Shown here piece after piece: positions 57,780 to 64,000 of a stretch of DNA of 64,000 bases; within the stretch, counting starts at the first letter, position 1; the number at the start of each line of letters is the position of its first letter. Location: positions 114,107 through 178,106 of the forward strand of contig MU404143.1 in assembly GCA_022695795.1 (NCBI GenBank), written 5' to 3'. Below the pieces are notes generated by a model that ran no database searches, was not told where the DNA came from, and saw nothing but the letters and a program-made list of their open reading frames with translations. The position numbers and the translations under genes are program-made. Source of the DNA: Biscogniauxia marginata (lineage: Eukaryota; Ascomycota; Sordariomycetes; Xylariales; Xylariaceae).

Positions 57780-60700
57780 GCTATGGTGTTGGTGTTTGGC
57801 TTCTCTACACTAAAAACTGAGCGATTTAATTAATTAATCGCTTAGGATTAGGGGGCGCCTTTCTTTTTTTGGAGTCCCCCCCCACCTTTTTTGGAGTGCA
57901 CGTTTGTGCGTGGCGGTTAGGGCCGTTTCGGGCCGCTTACGCGGATGCGGTGTTATTTCTTACTAGTTATGCGGGTGCGGATTATAGTCTTATTTGCGGT
58001 ATAGATGATATTTACGCGGTTCGGTTTTATTTATATTTCGGTAGGGCTATTTAATTTTATAGCGATACGTCGTATTTTCCGTTTAAGAATTATTAATTTC
58101 TAAATATAATATGTTATCTTTTTTTCGTTCGTTTAGACTTATTTATTTATTAGTTATTTTTTATATATATTATTTATGCGGTAAATCCGCGTAAACTTTT
58201 ATTACATATTTAGTTTTACTTATTCGGTTTTTTAAAATATAATTAATAATTAATAATTAATAATTTTTTATATTAATACTTATTATATTTTTAAATATTT
58301 TTAATTTTCGATTTTATCGGTTTTATATGTATATATATTTAATAATTACTTTTTTTATACGTAATTTAGTTATTATTATTCTCGTTTTTATTTATATCGT
58401 TTTCGTTTTTTTTATTAAAATAACGAGTTTTAATAATTATTATTAAGTTTTTTTTCGTGTTTATTATATTATTATAAACTTCTTTTATTTTATTTATATT
58501 ATTATTTTTATTCGATTTAATTAAATATATATAAAAGTTTTCGATTAAAATATCGACATTTTAAATATTATTATTATTTATAGCTTTAAACGATATATAA
58601 CTTAATTCGATATACGGGTTATTAAGTTTAAAATAACGCGTTTTATTAAAAGGGAAAGTAATATGTTATATTAATTTTACTTTTCAGTCGTATCGATTTA
58701 AAATTATATATATTATTTTATTAATTTAAATTTTTTTTTGATTTTATCGATATTAATTTTAATTTATAATTTTTTATTATAACGGTTATATTTTTGTTAA
58801 TTTATTTAAATGCGACGTTATTATTACGATTAACAATTTTTATTTAACTTATTAAATTAAAGCGACTTTATTTAAAATTATAATTTTTAATAATTTTTAT
58901 TATTATTAACGCGGCCGATATTTAAAGATAGTAATATTTTACGGGTTTAATTAAAGACGACGATATTATTTCCGGCTTAATAATATCGAACGAAGTTTCG
59001 CTAAATACGTTTAATTATTTATTAAACGTCGTAAAAACGATAAAATAAAAATAGTTAAAAATGTTAATAGTATGTTTATTAATTATAATATATATATTAA
59101 AAATAACAACATAAGATTTTTATTATTTAAAATTAATTTTTTTATAAATATTTATTATAATAATAATAAGGTTTTTTTTCATGACTTAAATATCGTGATA
59201 AAATTTTATATATCAAGGTTTTATAATATATGTGTTTTAATTTAATAGAGTACCGCGTTACGTATTTATTTGATTTTTAGTGTTTTAAAAGTTAATAATC
59301 GCCGTGTTATTAAAGTGGTAAATACACAATTTGTAAGTGCGGATTTTAATAGGATTAATAATACGGCGTTAAGAATTAAGTCGTTTGTTATTACGATAAG
59401 GTTTTTTCTTTTTTAAAAATTTTTTTTTTCGGTTTATAAATAAAAAATAATAATTTAATATTATTTTAAATTAATATTATTATTTTTATGTCGAGTTATA
59501 ATTATAGTTTTTTTTATTTTTTTATTTAGTTATTTATTAATTACGTTTTAAAGGCTTATAATAACGAGGCGAATAAGTTTTATCGTATTAAAAAAAAATA
59601 ATATAAAGTATAATTTTTATGTTATAATGATAATATATATATATATATATTTATTATTAAGAGGTTTATTTGTAAAGGTGTAAATAGTATTACGATTAAA
59701 ATAAAGAAAATAAATATTAATATTAAGTTTAGCTTATTAAAACGAAAATTAAATAAAGAAATTTCGAATAATAAAAATAAAAGTGTAAAAATTAAACGTA
59801 AACGTATAATTATTTTTATTTAAGGTTTTGGAGATTATTAATGGTTTTATTAGTAAAAATCTTAATGTTATTTTTTTGTTTTAAAGATTCGGGATTTATT
59901 TATTTCGGTATATTAAATTTAAAAAAATACTTTTTTCGTGAATAAAACTAATATTAAAATATAATTTCTTTTTTATAATATTTTTTAATAAATAAAATAA
60001 TTAAAGTTTTTAAATTTCGAAATTATTATTTATTTTAACTTTTTTAATAAATTAATTAAAGGTTTTTATTTAATTATTTAAAATATATAGTTTTTTTGTT
60101 TAATAAAAAGTGGAGGTTTAATTTTTACGAATATATAATTTTTTTAATTTGTTTATGTTTATTTTAAGGTAATTTTTAGAATTTTAATTAAAAACGTAAA
60201 TATATAATAAAGTTTAATTTATAAAACTTGCGAGGTATATATATTTATTTATTATTAAAAAGGTAATTTAACATTTTAATATTTATTTATAAAACTAGTC
60301 GAGTTTTTTATTATTTAAAGGGATATTATTTATAACGATATAATTAACATTTTATTTATTAATATAATGTTTTATATTTTAGTTATATAATAATAAAGGT
60401 CGAGAAATTAAGTTTATATCGTTTTAAAAAAATATGTTTTTTTGTAAATATATAATATATAGAGTCGTTTTAAAAATATATTAATTATATATATAAATTA
60501 AAAAGTGCGTTATAAAAAAGCGGGTTTTAATTTATGTTAGCGAAAAAAGAAAGAGGAATAAGGGAAGCAGGGCCTTTTTAGAGGAACGAAAGGAGCGGGG
60601 GTAAAGCTTTTAAGAGGAACTCATTTTAAAATGCGTAAATTAATACTCGATTAATTTATTTCTTTGTAATTTAAACGTTTTCGAAAAGGGGGGTATTATT

Positions 60701-62100
60701 TATAAAAGTATTAAAGAGATTTATAATGTTTAATTTACGTATAAGAAATAAAAAGGGGGTTTTTTTCTCGAGGTACGAGGGAGGGGTTTTTAAAACCCCT
60801 TAAAACGTTTATTAAGTATACGAGTTTTCGTAGTTTATATATAATTACTCCTCGCCGACGGGCAAGATTTTTAATTTTATAAATTTTTAAAAAAGGTTAT
60901 TTATTTGGTTTATTAAAAAGTTTTTTTTAAAGTTTTTTTTAGTAAGTTTTAAATTTTATTAAGGTTTAATAAAATGTATCTCCGGATTATAAGTTTTTAT
61001 TTTTAATTCGTATATAAGTTTTATAAAGTATATTTTTCGAATTTTTTAAAGAATTTTTTTTTCGTTTAAAAAATAAGGGTTTCGACTTAAAAGTTTATTT
61101 TAACCTTTTTTTAGTATTTATATAATTACGTTATATTTTATTAATATATATAATTTTTTTATATAAATATTTCTAAGTAGTAATTTTATTTTTAATAAAA
61201 TTAATATTTAAGTAAAAACGCTTAATATTGAAATGATAAGCGTTATAAATTTGCTTTTTTATATATTATTTACCGAGTATGTAATAATAAAGTGTGTTAT
61301 TTTTATATTATTTGTAATAAGCGTAAAAATGTTAAAATTTAAAAGTTTTAATTTTTTTTAAGAATTTCTTTAATAAGAAAATGTATTTTAGGTATATAAA
61401 AAAGACGAATTTCGTGTTAAGTTTAAATTAATTTAGTTTAAAAAGGTTTTAAAAGTCGATCTTTAAAAATTAATTTTATTAGGTTTTAATAAAGGCTTTA
61501 CAAGAGGTCATTTTTATTATTAATATAATTATACTTTTTATAAAACGGTTACGTATAAATAAGGATAAAAAAAGGGGGGTAATTTACGTGGTAATAAAGG
61601 CTTTTTAAGCTTAAAATTAAACTTAAAAAACGTTTATTAAAAAGTTTTTATTTATATATTTAATTAAATACGTTATTAAGGTTAAAAAGTATATTAATAT
61701 TTTTAGTTTTCGTGTTAGGTATTACGAAGTTTACTAGTAAGCCTAGCGAATTATCGCGAGAAAAAGGGCTTAAATCTCCGTGACGGTCTTTTTTTCCGTT
61801 TTTTAATTCAAAAAATTAAATCAAGTTTATTTATATTAAAGATATATATAGCTTATTAATAATAAAACGTATTATTAAATAATGTAATTATTAAGACGAT
61901 AATTATTATTTAAACGAAGTGTATAAAAATATATATATAATATGTAATAGTGTTTATTAAGTATTCGCTATAAGATTTGTTTTTTTCTTTATACTTTTTC
62001 TTAATACTATAACGAATACTTTTAATATTATATAACTTTTTCTTTAAACTTTATAATTATAAGTGAATTAATAAAAGAGTTATTTAAGTTGTAAATTTTT
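57780..62100. repeat. Unclassified RIP-mutated element(s), T/G-rich on plus strand
   Basis: About 4.3 kb in which the plus strand is T-rich and C-poor while G is kept, so C-to-T changes dominate, opposite to the gypsy body. Some patches keep GC (57850-58020, with an open 61-codon frame at 57869-58054; 60540-60610; 60740-60870). Repeated stops block assignment to a transposon class, and I saw no LTR pair. A minus-strand retroelement or LINE is possible. Confidence 0.45.
57820..57842. other. Perfect hairpin AGCGATT-loop-AATCGCT
   Basis: A 7-bp stem with an AT loop at the left edge of the T/G-rich segment, followed by TAGGATTAGGGGGCGCC. It could be an element end (rolling-circle elements have a hairpin near one end), but the canonical CTRR terminus is not clear. 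Confidence 0.3.
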
Positions 62101-62121
62101 ATTATATAAAACATTTACTTT

Positions 62122-62499
62122 TAATGTATCACATAAGCTCGCGAACGAAACGGTTTTTCATATAAAATCGACTTTTTCGAAAGTTCATAACTTAACACTT
62201 AAAAATCGGAAAAATCTCGAACCTTTTTTTAGTTATATAATTATATAGTTTAATTAAAATAAAATTCGAAAGAAATCAAAAATTAAATACACGAAAAAAT
62301 ACACGAAAAAATACGTAAAAAGGTTTATGCGTTTTCTTTTTATATTTTTAATATTTAATTTTTGATTTCTTTCGAATTTTATTTTAATTAAACTATATAA
62401 TTATATAACAAAAAAAAAGGTCCGAGACTTTTTCGATTTTATATGAAAAACCATTTCGTCCGCGAGCTTGTTTCGTCTACTCGCTTGTGTGATACGTTA
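62122..62499. mobile_element. MITE family A, copy 4
   Basis: A 378-bp palindromic element. The left end, TAATGTATCACATAAGCTCG, is mirrored by CTCGCTTGTGTGATACGTTA at 62499. Its arms carry AAATCGACTTTTTCGAAAG and TCTCGAACC, returning as GGTCCGAGA, and the centre contains a tandem ACACGAAAAAAT unit. Like copy 1 it uses the CTCGCGAACGAAACGG subterminal variant. Confidence 0.8.
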
Positions 62500-62873
62500 T
62501 ATATTTAAATATTCGTAAAAAGCTTTTTAATAATTAATTCGTTTGTTTAAACGCGTTTAAAAGGGGTTTTATCGCTATATAAAATTAAAGGCTTAGTTTT
62601 ATTTAATACGTTTTGCGTCGCGGTTACGTAATAAGATATTTATCATTTTAATAACGTAATAAAAACGAAAAATAGTAATCGATTATTTAAATTAATAATA
62701 TATTAAACGATTATAGCTTTTTTATAAAATATAAAATATTGGAAATTTAATATAATAATTAATCGCGTAAATATATCTTTAAATCGTCGTCGTAATATAA
62801 TATTAAAAATATCATAAATTTTTAATAATTTATAAAAATTAATATTTAAATAACGTTATTTATAAATAATAAT

Positions 62874-63015
62874 CAGGGTTGTGAAAAAAACTAGTAGTTT
62901 TTAGTCAAAATTAAGTTACTAACTAACTTGCACTAGTTTTAGTCAAAGGTTTAAAAAACTAGTCTTGGCAAGTTACTAACTTAAGTTACTAATAAGTAAC
63001 TTAATCACAACCCTG
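62874..63015. mobile_element. hAT-like element C, minimal 142-bp copy
   Basis: The ends CAGGGTTGTGA and TCACAACCCTG are perfect 11-bp inverted repeats here, flanked by a perfect 8-bp duplication ATAATAAT (62866-62873 and 63016-63023). It is the least mutated copy and defines the family termini. The body has CTAGTTTTAGTCAA and AAGTTACTAAC repeats. Confidence 0.85.
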
Positions 63016-63696
63016 ATAATAATATAATTAATTCGAGTTTTAAATAGTATTATTAATTATTAAATTAAGTTAATTAATAATAATAAACCTTAAAAAATAA
63101 AAAAAAATAAAAAAGTTATAATTTTACGCGTTTTAAAGTATAAAGTTAAATAAGACAATTCGAATAATAATAATTATTAATAGTTAAAAATATAAAAACT
63201 ATAAAATTTTGTTTACTTGCTTATATAGTATATTATATTAATTTTAATAATTATATTAATTATAAATTTTATTTCGGTAAAATTATATATATAAATTTTC
63301 GTAAAAAGCTTTTTGATAATTTATTTATTTAAACGTGTTTAAAAGGGTTTTTATTATTATATAAAAATAAAAACTTTATTTTATTTAACACGCCTCACGT
63401 AATAAAAACGAAAAAGAATTAATTAATTATTTAAATTAATAATACATTAAACGATTATTATTTCTTTGTAAAATATAAAATTTCGGAAATTTAATATAAC
63501 GATTAACTATATAAATATACTTTTAAATCGTTATTATAATATAATACGAAAAATATTATAAATATCAATATAATTAATTTAAATTAATTAATAAAAATTT
63601 TTATTTTATTTCAGTTTTACTCGTTTTAAAAATAATAATAAATATGTTAATTTTTAGTTAAATAATATGAATTACGTTGTAAAAAACTAAATACTC

Positions 63697-63844
63697 AAGG
63701 TTGTGATTTTAATTACTAGTTTTTAGTCACTTTTTAGTTACTAATTAACTAGTCTAGTTTTAGTTAAGCCCTTAACTAACTAGTGACTAAAAACTAGTTA
63801 TTTAGTTAATAACTAATGAAAAACTAGTAACTAGCGAAGCCTTG
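63697..63844. mobile_element. hAT-like element C, copy with variant right end
   Basis: The left end is CAAGGTTGTGA and the right end CTAGCGAAGCCTTG, which pair only loosely as inverted repeats. The body is made of ACTAGTTTTTAGTCAC and TTAACTAACTAGTGAC units. No clear 8-bp duplication was seen. Confidence 0.5.
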
Positions 63845-63907
63845 TTTAAGTTATTTAAAGTCGCTTTTTAACCTTGATAAAAACGTTGTTTTTAAGTTTA
63901 AATACTT

Positions 63908-64000
63908 TTATTTATTATTTATTATTTATTATTTATTATTTATTATTTATTATTTATTATTTATTATTTATTATTTATTATTTATTATTTATTATTTATT
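63908..64000. repeat. Heptamer tandem repeat (TTATTTA)n, runs off window
   Basis: At least 13 uninterrupted copies of a 7-bp unit, continuing past the window end. It is not the telomere repeat TTAGGG. With no mutations between units, it is younger than the RIP-mutated DNA around it, or it could be an assembly artefact. Confidence 0.85.

Larger units (their letters stand above)
41880..64000. repeat. 22-kb RIP-mutated, gene-free transposon block
   Basis: Continuous AT-rich DNA with no supportable host gene. It contains a full long-TIR element, several hAT-like elements, a chromodomain gypsy retrotransposon with both LTRs, MITE A copies, an unclassified element at about 57780-62100 and a heptamer repeat at the end. 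Remaining C and G are mostly in CpG, as expected when CpA (and TpG) are the RIP targets. The size and lack of genes would suit pericentromeric or subtelomeric heterochromatin, but that is inference. Confidence 0.85.

Noticed and set aside
57869..58054. 61-codon frame as a host gene
   Set aside because: Lies in a T/G-rich repeat segment with no start context, introns or domain; more likely element-derived.
41880..64000. CRISPR-like or satellite array
   Set aside because: Repeats are dispersed and of transposon type, not regularly spaced; the organism is a fungus.
63908..64000. Telomere
   Set aside because: The unit TTATTTA is not a known fungal telomere repeat and has no G-rich strand.

Overview
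The window is nuclear DNA of a filamentous ascomycete (Pezizomycotina). Genes have short GT-AG introns of about 50-200 bp. The DNA alternates between GC-balanced gene islands and very AT-rich blocks in which transposon copies differ almost only by C/T and G/A transitions, the signature of repeat-induced point mutation (RIP). The gene set is fungal: a rhodopsin-domain membrane protein, Dal5-type and DHA2-type major facilitator (MFS) transporters, a yapsin-like protease, a molybdopterin synthase large subunit and an Rqt4 homologue. I cannot fix the species or class.

Layout. 1-3307: divergent pair, a membrane-anchored MGH1-like glycosidase (cut by the window start) and an Rqt4/ASC-1 zinc-finger protein. 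3831-7490: RIP block holding a degenerate pogo/Fot1 transposon and a MITE. 7758-11825: divergent pair, MoaE (cnxH) and an RBM5/10-like splicing factor with six exons. 12684-14147: rhodopsin-domain membrane protein. 15421-16480: RIP block. 17112-20878: divergent Dal5-family transporter and TauD-family dioxygenase, a plausible sulfonate uptake and use pair. 22341-26996: two secreted aspartic proteases, one aspergillopepsin-like and one GPI-anchored yapsin-like, separated by a RIP block. 29760-32160: RIP block. 33244-35072: 14-TM drug/H+ antiporter. 36385-41757: Dabb stress protein, Yae1 and lysyl-tRNA synthetase. 41880-64000: about 22 kb of gene-free, RIP-mutated, nested transposons.

The multi-exon gene models were built by hand. 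In each one the exon lengths sum to whole codons and the joined product matches the family, so nearly all genes in the islands look intact.

The most striking part is the right third. A long-terminal-inverted-repeat element was entered by a hAT-like element (8-bp target duplication), which was entered by a Ty3/gypsy chromodomain retrotransposon (5-bp target duplication), with a MITE next to it. A paralogous copy about 3 kb away keeps the empty site. Two non-coding families share the same subterminal repeats, and neighbouring elements carry opposite strand bias in their RIP mutations. I found no CRISPR array, rRNA or convincing tRNA gene. No operon-style or biosynthetic gene cluster is evident.
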